Part shown: positions 27,649-38,188 of the stretch, one piece after another | Layout: each line of letters opens with the position of its first letter | How positions within the stretch are numbered: the first letter of the stretch is position 1 | Source: Agromyces bracchium | GTDB lineage: Bacteria > Actinomycetota > Actinomycetes > Actinomycetales > Microbacteriaceae | DNA: 64,000 nt | Direction: 5' to 3' | Assembly (NCBI RefSeq): GCF_009709675.1 | Contig: NZ_WMLB01000025.1 | Coordinates: 1 to 64,000, forward strand | Position numbers and translations under genes: made by a program | The notes under the pieces: model-generated | Told to the model about the DNA's origin: nothing | What the model saw: the letters and a program-made list of their open reading frames with translations, nothing else | Database searches by the model: none

Positions 27649-27654
27649 AACCTA
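27649..27654 (-). promoter_or_regulatory. candidate -10 of the suf operon
   Basis: TAGGTT on the minus strand, 110 nt before sufB. The 245-nt sufB-ctaA gap also holds TACAAT on the plus strand at 27653-27658 and TAGACT on the minus strand near 27711-27716, so the divergent promoters may overlap. None has a convincing -35. Confidence 0.3.
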
Positions 27655-27784
27655 CAATGGTGATGTTCCGCGCGCGCGAGCGCGACGGGTCGCATCAACC
27701 AATCAAGTCTATAGGGTCGAAGGTCCCGGAGTCCCGACTCCCAGAACCCTCCCACTCCGACCCGGATCAGGAACCCGACGAGCC

Positions 27785-28723
27785 GTGAACCGCGTCACCG
27801 CCTGGCTGCCCGACCGCATCGACCGGCGAGTCCGCGTCGTCGCGTGGCTGTCCTTCCTCGCCCAGACGATCATCATCGCCACCGGCGGAGCGGTGCGGCT
27901 GACCGGGTCGGGCCTCGGCTGCCCGACCTGGCCCATGTGCACGGCCGATTCGCTCGTCACGACGCCCGAGATGGGCATCCACGGCGTCATCGAGTTCGGC
28001 AACCGCCTCATGACCGGCGTCGTCGGCATCGTCGCCCTGCTCGTGCTGCTCTCGATCTGGCGCCTGCGCCGCGAGCGGCGCGACCTCTGGAGGCTCGCCC
28101 TCGTCGTGCTGCTCGGCATCGTCGCGCAGGCGATCGTCGGCGGCATCACGGTCTGGACGGGCCTGAACCCGTTCATCGTCGGCTTCCACTACGTGGCCTC
28201 GCTCGCACTCGTCTGCGTGACGGCGGCCTACCTCGTGCGCCTGGATGCGACGCCCGGTCCGCGCGAACTCGCGGTCCCCCGATGGTTCGCGATCCTCACG
28301 CACCTCACGACCGCGGTGCTCGCGATCTCGATCGCGTTCGGCGTGCTCACGACCGCCTCCGGCCCGCACTCGGGCGATGCCGACGCCGGACGCACGGGCT
28401 TCAACGCCGAGGTGCTGGAGCACGTGCACGCGTGGCCCGGGTACGCGCTCTTCGCGCTGACCGTGGTGCTCGCGATCGCCGCGTGGCGCCTGCGGCTCCC
28501 GGTCTCGCGCTGGACGCTCGTGCTCCTCGGGGTGGAGATCGTGCAGATCGCCGTCGGCCTCTACCAGGCCCGCAACGGCCTCCCGCCGCTCGCGGTGGGC
28601 GTGCACATGGTCCTCGCCGCGCTCATGGCCGCAGCGATGACCGTCGTCGTGCTGAAGCTCAAGCGCCCGGTGGCGACGGATGCCTCCGCCGGCGCCCCGG
28701 CCGTGGCGGCATCCGCTCGCTGA
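27785..28723 (+). CDS. ctaA: heme A synthase
   Basis: 312 residues with about eight membrane helices. It oxidises heme O to heme A for cytochrome aa3 oxidase. CtaA/Cox15 features include [19 protein letters not shown] in the first loop, the heme-ligand region [22 protein letters not shown], and [12 protein letters not shown] and [12 protein letters not shown] in the second half. The GTG at 27785 is preferred over the longer frame, whose extra ~60 residues are Arg-rich and unlike the family. Convergent with ctaB. Confidence 0.94.
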   Translation: MNRVTAWLPDRIDRRVRVVAWLSFLAQTIIIATGGAVRLTGSGLGCPTWPMCTADSLVTTPEMGIHGVIEFGNRLMTGVVGIVALLVLLSIWRLRRERRDLWRLALVVLLGIVAQAIVGGITVWTGLNPFIVGFHYVASLALVCVTAAYLVRLDATPGPRELAVPRWFAILTHLTTAVLAISIAFGVLTTASGPHSGDADAGRTGFNAEVLEHVHAWPGYALFALTVVLAIAAWRLRLPVSRWTLVLLGVEIVQIAVGLYQARNGLPPLAVGVHMVLAALMAAAMTVVVLKLKRPVATDASAGAPAVAASAR

Positions 28724-28776
28724 CGACCGTTCTCACGGCGGAGCGTCGGCAGGATCGCCGTCGCGGTCGCCGTCGT

Positions 28777-29697
28777 TCAGAATGGCAGCAGCGGGTCGAC
28801 GCCCACCGCGAGGAAGAGCAGCGACAGGTAGACGATCGACCCGTGGAAGACCCGCATCGGCGAGACTTCCTGGCCGCGGATCGCGAGGTTGTAAAGGCGG
28901 TGGCACTCGGCGACGAACCACACGCCGGCGACGAGCGCGACGCTCGAGTAGAGCAGCCCCATGCCGGCGACCGGGATGAGCAGCAGTGACGCGGCGACCG
29001 TCGCGTAGGCGTACAGGATGACCTGCAGGCCCACCTGCGCGCGGCCGCGCACGACCGCGAGCATCGGCACGCCGGCGGCGGCGTAGTCGTCCTTGTACTT
29101 CATGGACAGCGGCCAGTAGTGCGGCGGGGTCCAGAGGAAGATGATGAGGAACAGGATGAACGGCGCCCAGCTGAGGCTCTCGGTCACCGCCGCCCAGCCG
29201 ATGAGCACCGGCATGCAGCCGGCGACGCCGCCCCAGACGATGTTCTGCGCCGTGCGACGCTTCAGGATCAGGCTGTAGAAGACGACGTAGAGCAGGATCG
29301 CGGCCAGCGAGAGCAGTGCGGCGAGCCAGTTGGCGAACACCCAGAGCCAGACGATGGATGCCGCGCCGAGCGCGTACGCGAAGACGAGGGCCTCGCGGTC
29401 GGTGAGCTCGCCCGTGACGAGCGGGCGCCCCTTCGTGCGCTTCATGACCCGGTCGATGTCGCGGTCGATGTAGCAGTTGAAGGCGCCGGCGGACCCGGCG
29501 CTCATCGCGCCGCCCACGAGGGTGGCGAGGAGCAGCCAGACGTCGGGCAGCCCGTTCGAGGCGAGGATCATGGTCGGCGCGGTCACCACCAGGAGCAGCT
29601 CGATCACCCGGGGCTTGGTGAGCGCGACGTACGCGGCGACCTTGCGTCGCACGTTCGTCGTCCGTCGAGCGTCACGGATGGTCGGCGCGGCCTGCAT
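28777..29697 (-). CDS. ctaB: protoheme IX farnesyltransferase (heme O synthase)
   Basis: 306 residues with about nine membrane helices. It adds a farnesyl group to heme B, giving heme O, the substrate of CtaA. The UbiA-family Asp-rich motif is [20 protein letters not shown] (about residues 75-94). The second conserved region is the loop [19 protein letters not shown]. The start at 29697 has AGAGGA 7 nt upstream; the longer frame adds 34 unlike residues. It shares pathway, but not strand, with ctaA. Confidence 0.96.
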   Translation of the reverse strand: MQAAPTIRDARRTTNVRRKVAAYVALTKPRVIELLLVVTAPTMILASNGLPDVWLLLATLVGGAMSAGSAGAFNCYIDRDIDRVMKRTKGRPLVTGELTDREALVFAYALGAASIVWLWVFANWLAALLSLAAILLYVVFYSLILKRRTAQNIVWGGVAGCMPVLIGWAAVTESLSWAPFILFLIIFLWTPPHYWPLSMKYKDDYAAAGVPMLAVVRGRAQVGLQVILYAYATVAASLLLIPVAGMGLLYSSVALVAGVWFVAECHRLYNLAIRGQEVSPMRVFHGSIVYLSLLFLAVGVDPLLPF

Positions 29698-29750
29698 GTG
29701 TTCCTCTTCCGGGCGCGCGCCGACGAGGCGGGGCGCGCGCAACCCGTTCG

Positions 29751-29756
29751 ATTCTA
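29751..29756 (-). promoter_or_regulatory. candidate -10 of ctaB
   Basis: TAGAAT on the minus strand, 54 nt before the ctaB ATG. The -35 region shows no clear match. Confidence 0.4.
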
Positions 29757-29817
29757 GGCCATCCGATCGTCGCCGGACGGACGCGTCAAGCCCCGTCATA
29801 GAGTGAGGGCTACTCCA

Positions 29818-29823
29818 TATACT
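29818..29823 (+). promoter_or_regulatory. candidate -10 of the tkt operon
   Basis: TATACT, one mismatch from TATAAT, about 160 nt before tkt. It would give a long leader containing GGGCTCC (29892-29898), GGGAGCC (29928-29934) and GGCTCCC (29944-29950), which can form two mutually exclusive helices. Confidence 0.45.
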
Positions 29824-29983
29824 GAACCCAGCGCGCCCGGTGGCGCGGATTCGACGTGCTACTCCACCTGACGCATGACCGGATCGGTCCCGGGCTCCAC
29901 CGCGCCGTCGCGTTTCCCGGCGGGTCCGGGAGCCGAATGGAGAGGCTCCCCGACGCCGTCACGACCGGAAGGAACCCCAACCC

Positions 29984-32080
29984 GTGGCAACTCTGCACTG
30001 GGACCCCATCGACGATCGCGCGGTCGACACGGCGCGCGTGCTCGCCGCCGACGCCGTGGAGAAGGTCGGCAACGGCCACCCCGGCACGGCGATGAGCCTC
30101 GCTCCCGTCGCGTACCTGCTCTTCCAGAAGGTGATGCGCCGTGACCCGGCCGATCACGACTGGCTCGGGCGGGACCGCTTCATCCTCTCCGCGGGCCACA
30201 GCTCGCTGACGCAGTACGTCCAGCTCTACCTCGCCGGCGACGGCCTCGAGCTCGCCGACCTCGAGGCCCTCCGCACGTGGGGTTCGAAGACCCCCGGCCA
30301 CCCCGAGTACGGCCACACGGCCGGCGTCGAGATCACGACCGGACCGCTCGGCCAGGGCCTCGCGTCCGCGGTCGGGTTCGCCTACGCGTCCCGGTACGAG
30401 CGCGGCCTGTTCGACCCCGAGGCGCCCGCCGGCGAGAGCCCGTTCGACCACCACATCTACGTGATCGCCTCCGACGGCGACCTCGAGGAGGGCGTGACGA
30501 GCGAGGCCTCCTCGCTCGCCGGCCACCAGCAGCTCGGCAACCTCGTCGTGTTCTACGACTCGAACCAGATCTCGATCGAGGACGACACCGACATCGCCTT
30601 CACCGAAGACGTCGCCAAGCGCTACGAGGCGTACGGATGGCACGTGCAGACGGTCGACTGGAAGAAGACGGGCGAGTACGTCGAAGACGTCGCCGAGCTG
30701 AACGACGCCGTCGAGGCCGCGAAGGCCGAGACCGGCAAGCCCTCGATCATCATCCTGAAGACGATCATCGGCTGGCCCGCCCCGAAGAAGCAGAACACGG
30801 GCAAGATCCACGGCTCGGCGCTGGGCGCCGAGGAGCTCGCCGCGACGAAGGAGGTGCTCGGCTTCGACCCCGAGCAGAACTTCGTCGTCGCCGACGAGGT
30901 CATCGAGCGCACGCGCACCAATGCGCGCGATCGCGCGGCCGAGGCCAAGCAGTCGTGGGATGCCTCGTTCGAGGCCTGGGCGGCCGCGAACCCCGAGCGC
31001 AAGGCGCTGCTCGACCGGCTCGAGGCGGGCGAGCTGCCCGACGGCCTCGAGGCGGCGCTGCCGGTCTTCGAGGGCGGCACCGAGGTCTCGACGCGTGCCG
31101 CGTCGGGCAAGGTCATCAACGCGCTCGCCGCGCAGCTGCCCGAGCTGTGGGGCGGATCGGCCGACCTCGCCGAGTCGAACCTCACGACGATCAACGGCGC
31201 GCCCTCGTTCATCCCGGCCGAGCACTCGACGCACGAGTTCCCCGGCAACCGGTACGGGCGGGTGCTGCACTTCGGCATCCGCGAGCACGCCATGGCCTCG
31301 ATCCTGAACGGCATCGTGCTGCACGGAAAGACGCGCGCGTTCGGCGGCACGTTCCTGATCTTCAGCGACTACATGCGGCCCGCCGTCCGACTCGCGGCAC
31401 TCATGCAGATCCCGTCGATCTTCGTCTGGACCCACGACTCGGTCGCGCTCGGCGAGGACGGCCCCACGCACCAGCCGATCGAGCAGCTGAGCTCCCTCCG
31501 CGCCATCCCGCACCTCTCGGTCGTGCGCCCCGGCGACGCGAACGAGACCGCGTACGCGTGGCTCGAGATCCTGAAGCGCCGCGGCGGGCCCGCGGGCATC
31601 GCGCTGACCCGCCAGAACATCCCCGTGTTCGAGCGTGGCGAGGGCGCGGCATCCGGGGACACACTCGCTGCGGCCTCGAACGTCGCGAAGGGCGCGTACG
31701 TCCTCGCCGAGGCGGCCTCCGGCACGCCCGACGTGATCCTGATCGCCACGGGTTCGGAGGTGCAGGTCGCGCTCGCCGCGCGCGAGCAGCTCGCCGCCGA
31801 GGGCGTGTCGGCCCGCGTCGTGTCGGCGCCGAGCCTCGAATGGTTCGAGGAGCAGGATGCCGCGTACCGCGAGTCCGTGCTCCCGAGTTCGGTCACCGCG
31901 CGCGTCAGCGTCGAGGCCGGCCTCGCGCTCACCTGGTACCGCTACCTCGGCACGCGCGGGCGCGCCGTCTCGATCGAGCACTTCGGCGCATCCGCCGACT
32001 ACAAGACCCTCTTCCGCGAGTTCGGCATCACGCCTGAGCACGTCGTGGCCGCCGCGAAGGAATCGCTCGCGTCGAACTGA
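29984..32080 (+). CDS. tkt: transketolase
   Basis: 698 residues, full length. It moves two-carbon units between sugar phosphates with thiamine diphosphate, linking glycolysis and the pentose phosphate pathway. Visible are GNGHPGTAMSLAPVAYLLFQ, the ThDP motif beginning SDGDLEEGVTSEA and ending near NQISI, and in the Pyr domain LFRVRE-like FGIREHAMASILNG and SDYMRPAVRLAALM. GTG start with GGAAGGAA upstream. First of six pentose-phosphate genes on the plus strand. Confidence 0.97.
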   Translation: MATLHWDPIDDRAVDTARVLAADAVEKVGNGHPGTAMSLAPVAYLLFQKVMRRDPADHDWLGRDRFILSAGHSSLTQYVQLYLAGDGLELADLEALRTWGSKTPGHPEYGHTAGVEITTGPLGQGLASAVGFAYASRYERGLFDPEAPAGESPFDHHIYVIASDGDLEEGVTSEASSLAGHQQLGNLVVFYDSNQISIEDDTDIAFTEDVAKRYEAYGWHVQTVDWKKTGEYVEDVAELNDAVEAAKAETGKPSIIILKTIIGWPAPKKQNTGKIHGSALGAEELAATKEVLGFDPEQNFVVADEVIERTRTNARDRAAEAKQSWDASFEAWAAANPERKALLDRLEAGELPDGLEAALPVFEGGTEVSTRAASGKVINALAAQLPELWGGSADLAESNLTTINGAPSFIPAEHSTHEFPGNRYGRVLHFGIREHAMASILNGIVLHGKTRAFGGTFLIFSDYMRPAVRLAALMQIPSIFVWTHDSVALGEDGPTHQPIEQLSSLRAIPHLSVVRPGDANETAYAWLEILKRRGGPAGIALTRQNIPVFERGEGAASGDTLAAASNVAKGAYVLAEAASGTPDVILIATGSEVQVALAAREQLAAEGVSARVVSAPSLEWFEEQDAAYRESVLPSSVTARVSVEAGLALTWYRYLGTRGRAVSIEHFGASADYKTLFREFGITPEHVVAAAKESLASN

Positions 32081-32104
32081 CCGAGCACGAAGGAGACATT
32101 CATC

Positions 32105-33214
32105 ATGAGCACCACTCCCACCGCCGCCCTGTCCCAGGCCGGCGTCAGCATCTGGCTCGACGACCTCTCGCGCGAGCGCATCGTCTCGGGCGGCCTCGAG
32201 CGGCTCATCGCCGAGCGCGACGTCGTCGGCGTGACCACCAACCCGACCATCTTCGCCGGCGCCCTCGCGAAGGGCGAGGCGTACCGCGACCAGGTCGCCG
32301 CCCTCGCGGCCGACGGCGCCGACGTCGACCGCGCGGTCTTCGAGATCACGACCGACGACGTGCGCGACGCAGCCGACCACTTCCGGCCGGTCTACGACCG
32401 CACCGACGGCTACGACGGCCGGGTGTCGATCGAGGTCTCGCCCGACCTCGCGAACGAGACCGAGGCGACGATCGCCGAGGCGCACCGCCTCTGGGACAAG
32501 GTCGACCGCCCCAACGTCATGATCAAGATCCCCGCCACGCGCGCGGGCCTGCCCGCGATCACCGCGGCGATCGGAGCGGGCATCAGCGTCAACGTGACCC
32601 TGATCTTCAGCCTCGACCGGTACCGCGAGGTCATCGACGCGTACCTCACCGGCCTCGAGCAGGCCAAGGCGGCCGGCATCGACCTGTCGACCATCCACTC
32701 GGTGGCCTCGTTCTTCGTCTCGCGCGTCGACACCGAGATCGACAAGCGGCTCGAGGCGATCGGCTCACCGGAGGCGATCGCGCTGAAGAGCCGGGCCGGC
32801 GTCGCCAACGCGCGCCTCGCGTACGAGCTCTACCTCCAGCAGTTCGCCGCGCCGCGCGCGGTCGCACTGCTCGACGCCGGCGCGAACCGGCAGCGCCCGC
32901 TGTGGGCCTCGACCGGCGTGAAGGACCCGGCGCTGCCCGACACGCTCTACGTGACGGAGCTCGTGGCCCACGGCGTCGTCAACACGATGCCCGAGAAGAC
33001 GCTCGAGGCGACCTTCGACCACGGCGTCGTCGAGGGCGACACCGTGACCGGCGCGTTCGCCGAGGCGGGCCGGGTGCTCGACGCCCTCGCGAGCGTCGGC
33101 GTCGAGTACGACGACGTGACCGAGCTCCTCGAGCGCGAGGGCGTCGACAAGTTCATCGTCTCGTGGAACGAGCTGCTCGAGACCGTGCGTTCCGCCCTGG
33201 AGGCAGCTCGGTGA
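32105..33214 (+). CDS. tal: transaldolase
   Basis: 369 residues, the longer actinobacterial type. It transfers a dihydroxyacetone unit between sugar phosphates. [13 protein letters not shown] is the N-terminal signature, and the Schiff-base lysine is in [18 protein letters not shown] (about Lys140); [10 protein letters not shown]-like [18 protein letters not shown] follows it. A GGAG site precedes the ATG, 24 nt after tkt. Its stop overlaps the pgi start by 4 nt (GTGA). Confidence 0.96.
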   Translation: MSTTPTAALSQAGVSIWLDDLSRERIVSGGLERLIAERDVVGVTTNPTIFAGALAKGEAYRDQVAALAADGADVDRAVFEITTDDVRDAADHFRPVYDRTDGYDGRVSIEVSPDLANETEATIAEAHRLWDKVDRPNVMIKIPATRAGLPAITAAIGAGISVNVTLIFSLDRYREVIDAYLTGLEQAKAAGIDLSTIHSVASFFVSRVDTEIDKRLEAIGSPEAIALKSRAGVANARLAYELYLQQFAAPRAVALLDAGANRQRPLWASTGVKDPALPDTLYVTELVAHGVVNTMPEKTLEATFDHGVVEGDTVTGAFAEAGRVLDALASVGVEYDDVTELLEREGVDKFIVSWNELLETVRSALEAAR

Positions 33215-34815
33215 ATGTCCGCATCTCCGTGAACGGCCCTGCGGCCGACGCGGTGCGACGGACCGTGCCGCGCCTGGTGGCCGACCGTGTGGCGACGGGC
33301 ATCACCGTGCTCGATTCGAGCCTCTGGGGGCCGGCCGCCGAGGAGGAGGCCGCGAAGCGGCTCGGGTGGACCGAGGCCATCGCGGTCTCGCGTCCCCTCC
33401 TGCCCGAGATCGCGGCGCTCCGCGACGAACTCCGCGCGCGCGGCGTCGATCACGTCGTGCTCGCGGGCATGGGCGGGTCCTCGCTCGCCCCGGAGGTCAT
33501 CGCCCGGACCGCGGGCGCGAACCTCACGGTGCTCGACTCGACGGAACCCGACCAGGTGCGCGCGGCACTCGCCGACCGGATCGAGCGGACGGTGCTCGTC
33601 GTCGCGTCGAAGTCCGGCTCGACCGTCGAGACCGATTCGCAGCGGCGCGCCTATGAGCAGGCGTTCGCCGACGCGGGCATCGATCCCGCGACGCGCATCG
33701 TGGTCGTCACCGACCCGGGCTCGCCGCTCGAGGAATCCGCACGCGCCGCCGGGTACCGGGTCTTCACCGCCGACCCGACGGTCGGCGGGCGCTACTCGGC
33801 GCTCACGGCGTTCGGCCTCGTGCCGACCGGCCTCGCCGGCGTCGACCTCGACGAGCTGCTCGACGAGGCCGAGGCGATCGAACTCGCCCTCGCGCTCGAC
33901 TCCGACGAGAACCCCGGCCTGGTGCTCGGCGCCGCCATCGCGGCGACCGACCCGCGACGGGACAAGCTCGCGGTCGTCGCCGACGGAACCCACATCGTCG
34001 GCTTCGCCGACTGGGCCGAGCAGCTCATCGCGGAGTCGACCGGCAAGGAGGGCACGGGCATCCTGCCCGTCGTCCTCGGCCCGGACGCGCCCGAACTCGT
34101 GTCGCGTCCCTCCGACCTGCAGGTCGTGCGCCTCGTCGACGACGCCGGCACCGAACGGTTCGTCGATGGCACCGACGGCGAGATCCGCGTGTCCGGGACC
34201 CTCGGCGCGCAGTTGCTCGCATGGGAGTACGCCACGGCGGTCGCCGGCCGGCTGCTCGGCATCAACCCGTTCGACCAGCCCGACGTCGAGTCGGCGAAGG
34301 TCGCGGCACGGGGCCTGCTCGAGGCCCGGCCCGAGCCGGCACCCGCGGCGTTCGTCGCCGACGGCATCGAGGTCCGCGGCACGCCCGACGTGATCGGCGC
34401 GGCCAGCGACCTCGCCTCCGCGATCGAGGTCCTGCTCGAGGAACTCCCCGCAGACGGGTACCTGTCGGTCCAGGCGTACGTCGACCGAGTGGCGCACCCC
34501 GCATTCGCCGAGCTCCGCGACCTGCTGGCGGCCCGCAGCGGCCGCCCGGTCACGTTCGGGTGGGGTCCGCGATTCCTCCACTCGACCGGTCAGTACCACA
34601 AGGGCGGTCCGGCGAACGGCGTGTTCCTCCAGCTCGTCCAGCGACCGACGGACGACCTGCCCATCCCAGGGCGGCCGTTCACGTTCGGCGAGCTCCTCAC
34701 CGCCCAGGCCTCCGGCGACGCATCCGTCCTCGCCGAGCACGGCCGGCCGGTCCTCACACTGACCCTGCCCGATCCGAGCGCCGACCTCCGGTCGTTGCGC
34801 GAGGCCATCGGCTGA
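33211..34815 (+). CDS. pgi: glucose-6-phosphate isomerase
   Basis: 534 residues. It interconverts glucose-6-phosphate and fructose-6-phosphate. The SIS fold is evident from [17 protein letters not shown] and [12 protein letters not shown] (sugar-phosphate binding). [16 protein letters not shown] is conserved, and [18 protein letters not shown] holds the family's His and Lys. The sequence is of the divergent type found in tal-pgi-zwf clusters rather than the E. coli type. GTG start overlaps the tal stop. Next to zwf it sets the split between glycolysis and the oxidative pentose pathway. Confidence 0.93.
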   Translation: MNVRISVNGPAADAVRRTVPRLVADRVATGITVLDSSLWGPAAEEEAAKRLGWTEAIAVSRPLLPEIAALRDELRARGVDHVVLAGMGGSSLAPEVIARTAGANLTVLDSTEPDQVRAALADRIERTVLVVASKSGSTVETDSQRRAYEQAFADAGIDPATRIVVVTDPGSPLEESARAAGYRVFTADPTVGGRYSALTAFGLVPTGLAGVDLDELLDEAEAIELALALDSDENPGLVLGAAIAATDPRRDKLAVVADGTHIVGFADWAEQLIAESTGKEGTGILPVVLGPDAPELVSRPSDLQVVRLVDDAGTERFVDGTDGEIRVSGTLGAQLLAWEYATAVAGRLLGINPFDQPDVESAKVAARGLLEARPEPAPAAFVADGIEVRGTPDVIGAASDLASAIEVLLEELPADGYLSVQAYVDRVAHPAFAELRDLLAARSGRPVTFGWGPRFLHSTGQYHKGGPANGVFLQLVQRPTDDLPIPGRPFTFGELLTAQASGDASVLAEHGRPVLTLTLPDPSADLRSLREAIG

Positions 34816-34828
34816 CCCTGGAGCACAC

Positions 34829-36370
34829 ATGCATCCGGTCGAGATCACGGCATCGCACAATCCGTTGCGATCGCCCAAGGACTACCGCCTGAACCGGATC
34901 GCCGGCCCGTCGAGCCTCATCATCTTCGGCGTCACCGGCGACCTCTCCCGCAAGAAGCTCATGCCCGCGGTCTACGACCTCGCGAACCGCGGGCTCCTGC
35001 CGCCGGGCTTCGCGCTCGTCGGCTTCGCTCGGCGCGACTGGGAGGACCAGGACTTCGCCCAGGTCGTGCACGACTCGGTGAAGCAATACGCCCGCACCGA
35101 GTTCCGCGAGGACGTCTGGAAGCAGCTCTCGCAGGGCATCCGCTTCGTCCAGGGCACCTTCGACGACGACGAGGCGTTCGAGCGTCTGCGCACCACCGTC
35201 CAGAACCTGGATCGCGAGCGCGGCACGATGGGCAACCACGCGTTCTACCTGTCGATCCCGCCCAAGTCGTTCCCCCAGGTGACCGAGCAGCTCAAGCGCT
35301 CGGGCCTGACGGAGCAGAAGGGCGACCAGTGGCGACGCGTCGTCATCGAGAAGCCGTTCGGGTCCGACCTCAAGACCGCGATCGAGTTGAACGACGTCGT
35401 CGCATCGGTCTTCCCGCCCGATTCGGTGTTCCGGATCGACCACTACCTCGGCAAGGAGACCGTCCAGAACATCCTCGCGCTGCGGTTCGCCAACCAGCTG
35501 TACGAGCCCATCTGGAACGCCAACTTCGTCGACCACGTGCAGATCACGATGGCCGAGGACATCGGCGTGGGCGGTCGCGCGGGCTACTACGACGGCATCG
35601 GCGCGGCACGCGACGTCATCCAGAACCACCTGCTGCAGCTGCTCGCGCTCACCGCGATGGAGGAGCCCATCTCGTTCGACGCCGCGGACCTGCGCGCCGA
35701 GAAGGAGAAGATCCTGCGCGCGGTGCGCCTGCCGTCCGACCTCGCGACGGCGACGGCCCGCGGGCAGTACTCCGGCGGATGGCAGGGCGGCGAGAAGGTC
35801 ACCGGCTTCCTCGACGAGGACGGCATGAACCCCGAGTCGACGACCGAGACGTACGCGGCCATGAAGCTGCTCATCGGCACGCGCCGCTGGGCCGGCGTCC
35901 CCTTCTACCTGCGGGCCGGCAAGCGCCTCGGGCGACGGGTCACCGAGATCGCGGTCGTCTTCAAGCGCGCACCCCAACAGGTGTTCGCCGACAGCCAGAC
36001 CTCGCAACTCGGTCAGAACGCGCTCGTGATCCGGGTCCAGCCCGACGAGGGCGTGACCATCCGCTTCGGATCCAAGGTCCCGGGAGCGGGCATGCAGGTG
36101 CGCGACGTGACCATGGACTTCGGGTACGGGCACGCGTTCACCGAGGCCAGCCCCGAGGCGTACGAGCGCCTCATCCTCGACGTGCTCCTCGGCGACCCGC
36201 CCCTCTTCCCCCGGCAGGAGGAGGTCGAGCTCTCCTGGAAGATCCTCGACCCGATCGAGGAGTTCTGGGCGACCCAGGGCCAGCCCGAGCAGTACAAGCC
36301 CGGTTCGTGGGGCCCGTCTTCGGCCGACGAGCTCCTCGCCCGCGACGGACGCACCTGGAGGCGCCCATGA
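34829..36370 (+). CDS. zwf: glucose-6-phosphate 1-dehydrogenase
   Basis: 513 residues, typical. It oxidises glucose-6-phosphate to 6-phosphogluconolactone with NADP. The nucleotide-binding GVTGDLSRKKLMPAVYDL is near residue 37, the active-site block is RIDHYLGKETVQNILALRFA, and EKPFGSDLKTA lies just before it. ATG start with TGGAG upstream. Its stop overlaps opcA by 4 nt, fitting the known need of actinobacterial Zwf for OpcA. Confidence 0.97.
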   Translation: MHPVEITASHNPLRSPKDYRLNRIAGPSSLIIFGVTGDLSRKKLMPAVYDLANRGLLPPGFALVGFARRDWEDQDFAQVVHDSVKQYARTEFREDVWKQLSQGIRFVQGTFDDDEAFERLRTTVQNLDRERGTMGNHAFYLSIPPKSFPQVTEQLKRSGLTEQKGDQWRRVVIEKPFGSDLKTAIELNDVVASVFPPDSVFRIDHYLGKETVQNILALRFANQLYEPIWNANFVDHVQITMAEDIGVGGRAGYYDGIGAARDVIQNHLLQLLALTAMEEPISFDAADLRAEKEKILRAVRLPSDLATATARGQYSGGWQGGEKVTGFLDEDGMNPESTTETYAAMKLLIGTRRWAGVPFYLRAGKRLGRRVTEIAVVFKRAPQQVFADSQTSQLGQNALVIRVQPDEGVTIRFGSKVPGAGMQVRDVTMDFGYGHAFTEASPEAYERLILDVLLGDPPLFPRQEEVELSWKILDPIEEFWATQGQPEQYKPGSWGPSSADELLARDGRTWRRP

Positions 36371-37332
36371 TCGTCGAACTGCCCGACACGACCACGAGCA
36401 AGGTCTCGAAGACGCTCGTGAAGATCCGCGAGGAGGGCGGCGTCGTCGCCCTCGGTCGCGTGCTGACCCTCGTCATCGCCACCACGCACGACGGCGAGGA
36501 GGAGGCCATCGAGGCCGCGAACGACGCGTCCCGCGAGCACCCGATGCGCGTCATCGTGGTCTCGACCGAGGACGAGGGCGACGCGGGCCCCAGTCGCCTC
36601 GACGCGGAGATCCGCGTCGGCGGCGACGCCGGTGCCAGCGAGGTCGTCATCCTCCGCGCGAGCGGCGATGCGTCCCAGGACGAGCAGGGGCTCGTGATGG
36701 GCCTGCTCCTGCCCGACGCCCCGGTCGTCACGTGGTGGCCGGGCGCCGCGCCGGCCGTGCCGGGCGACTCGCCGCTCGGTCGGATCGCCCAGCGCCGCAT
36801 CACGGACGCCTCGACGCAGCCCGACCCGCAGGCGGCGCTCGACGCCCTCGCCGCGAGCTACCGCCCGGGCGACGCCGACTTCGCCTGGACGCGCCTGACG
36901 CTGTGGCGCGCGCAACTGGCCGCGGTGCTCGACCAGCCGCCGTTCGAATCCGTCAACACCGTCCAGGTGACCGGTTCCATCGACTCCCCGTCGACCACGC
37001 TGCTCGCCGCATGGCTCTCGATGCAGCTCGGGGCGTCGACGAACTGCGCCCTCACCGGGCTCGAGCACGGATCGCACGGCATCCGCGGGGTCCACCTCGG
37101 CCGCGCCTCAGGCACGATCGAGCTCGTGCGGGATCACCCGGGCGTCGCGACGCTCCGCCAGCCGGGGCAACCCGTGCACGACGTCGCACTCCCCCGACGC
37201 AGCCTCCGCGACTGCCTCGCCGACGAGCTGCGCCGCCTCGATCCCGACGAACTGTACGGTGAGGTGATCACCCGCGGTCTCGGGCTGCTGCCCGACCACC
37301 GCACCGCCGAGAGCGAAGGAGCCTCCGCATGA
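36367..37332 (+). CDS. opcA: glucose-6-phosphate dehydrogenase assembly protein OpcA
   Basis: 321 residues. OpcA promotes assembly and activity of Zwf in cyanobacteria and actinobacteria. Family features include RVLTLVIATTHDGEEEAIEA near the N-terminus, LLLPDAPVVTWWPGAAP in the middle and LRDCLADELRRLDPDELYGE near the end. Both ends overlap their neighbours by 4 nt (zwf upstream, pgl downstream), so the three products are translationally coupled. Confidence 0.95.
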   Translation: MIVELPDTTTSKVSKTLVKIREEGGVVALGRVLTLVIATTHDGEEEAIEAANDASREHPMRVIVVSTEDEGDAGPSRLDAEIRVGGDAGASEVVILRASGDASQDEQGLVMGLLLPDAPVVTWWPGAAPAVPGDSPLGRIAQRRITDASTQPDPQAALDALAASYRPGDADFAWTRLTLWRAQLAAVLDQPPFESVNTVQVTGSIDSPSTTLLAAWLSMQLGASTNCALTGLEHGSHGIRGVHLGRASGTIELVRDHPGVATLRQPGQPVHDVALPRRSLRDCLADELRRLDPDELYGEVITRGLGLLPDHRTAESEGASA

Positions 37333-38099
37333 CGAACGAGCGGCGCGTACTCGTCCACCCCGACAAGGGCACCCTCGCCGGGGCGGTCGCCGCTCGATTC
37401 ATCACCAAGGTCCTCGACCTGCTCGACGTGCAGGAGACGATCCACGTGGTCCTCACCGGCGGATCGATGGGCGGCGCCGTGCTCGAGGCCGTCGGGGCGT
37501 CGCCCGCCCACAAGTCGGTGGACTGGCAGCGCGTGCACTTCTGGTGGGGCGACGAGCGATGGGTCCCCGCGGGTGACGACGAGCGCAACGACCGCCAATC
37601 GCGGGAGGCGCTCCTCGACGCGCTGCACCTGCCCGAGGAGCACATCCACCCGTTCCCGGCCTCGGACTCCGGTCTCTCGCTCGACGAGGCCGCCGACGCC
37701 TACACCGCCGAGCTCGCCCGGTACGCCGCCGAGGGGTTGCCGCACCCGGTGTTCGACATCGTGTTCCTCGGCGTGGGTCCGGACGGGCACATCGCCTCGC
37801 TGTTCCCGCACCGGTCGGGCATCCAGGTCGTCGATCGGCCGGTCATCGCGGTGCGCGAGTCGCCGAAGCCGCCGCCGGAGCGACTGAGCCTCACGCGACC
37901 CGTCATCAACGCCGCGCAGCGCGTCTGGCTGGTGCTCGCCGGAGCCGACAAGGCGTCGGCCCTCGGGCTCGCCCTCGCCGGCGCCAGCCGCGACGAGGTG
38001 CCCGTCGCTGGAATCAAGGGCCGCCGGCGCACCGTGTTCTTCGTCGACCGGGACGCCGCCGCCGAAGTGCCCGACGCGCTCATCGCGCGCGACTACTGA
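37329..38099 (+). CDS. pgl: 6-phosphogluconolactonase
   Basis: 256 residues. It hydrolyses 6-phosphogluconolactone made by Zwf. Hallmarks are VLTGGSMGGAVLEAV, the WQRVHFWWGDERWVPAGDDE block, and DIVFLGVGPDGHIASLFPH. Last gene of tkt-tal-pgi-zwf-opcA-pgl. The following enzyme Gnd is not in the window. A bidirectional terminator lies 39 nt after the stop. Confidence 0.97.
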   Translation: MTNERRVLVHPDKGTLAGAVAARFITKVLDLLDVQETIHVVLTGGSMGGAVLEAVGASPAHKSVDWQRVHFWWGDERWVPAGDDERNDRQSREALLDALHLPEEHIHPFPASDSGLSLDEAADAYTAELARYAAEGLPHPVFDIVFLGVGPDGHIASLFPHRSGIQVVDRPVIAVRESPKPPPERLSLTRPVINAAQRVWLVLAGADKASALGLALAGASRDEVPVAGIKGRRRTVFFVDRDAAAEVPDALIARDY

Positions 38100-38138
38100 G
38101 CCGGCCGGTCGAGTACCGGGACACCGAGTCGTCAGCCA

Positions 38139-38173
38139 CGAGAAAGGGCCGCCCGAAGGCGGCCCTTTTCTCG
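38139..38173. terminator. bidirectional terminator between pgl and rbpA
   Basis: A ~15-bp stem GAGAAAGGGCCGCC/GGCGGCCCTTTTCTC with a CGAA loop (UUCG in the other direction) and one bulged T. The A-rich and T-rich ends give a U-tract in both directions, matching two convergent operons. Confidence 0.9.
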
Positions 38174-38188
38174 TTCCCGTGATCGGGA

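Noticed and set aside
27605-27784. 60-residue N-terminal extension of ctaA
   Set aside because: Arg-rich, unlike the family, and it crosses the divergent promoter region; the GTG at 27785 gives a normal CtaA.
29810-32698. 962-codon minus-strand open frame opposite tkt and tal
   Set aside because: Antisense to two clear enzymes, low-complexity composition, no ribosome site or domain.
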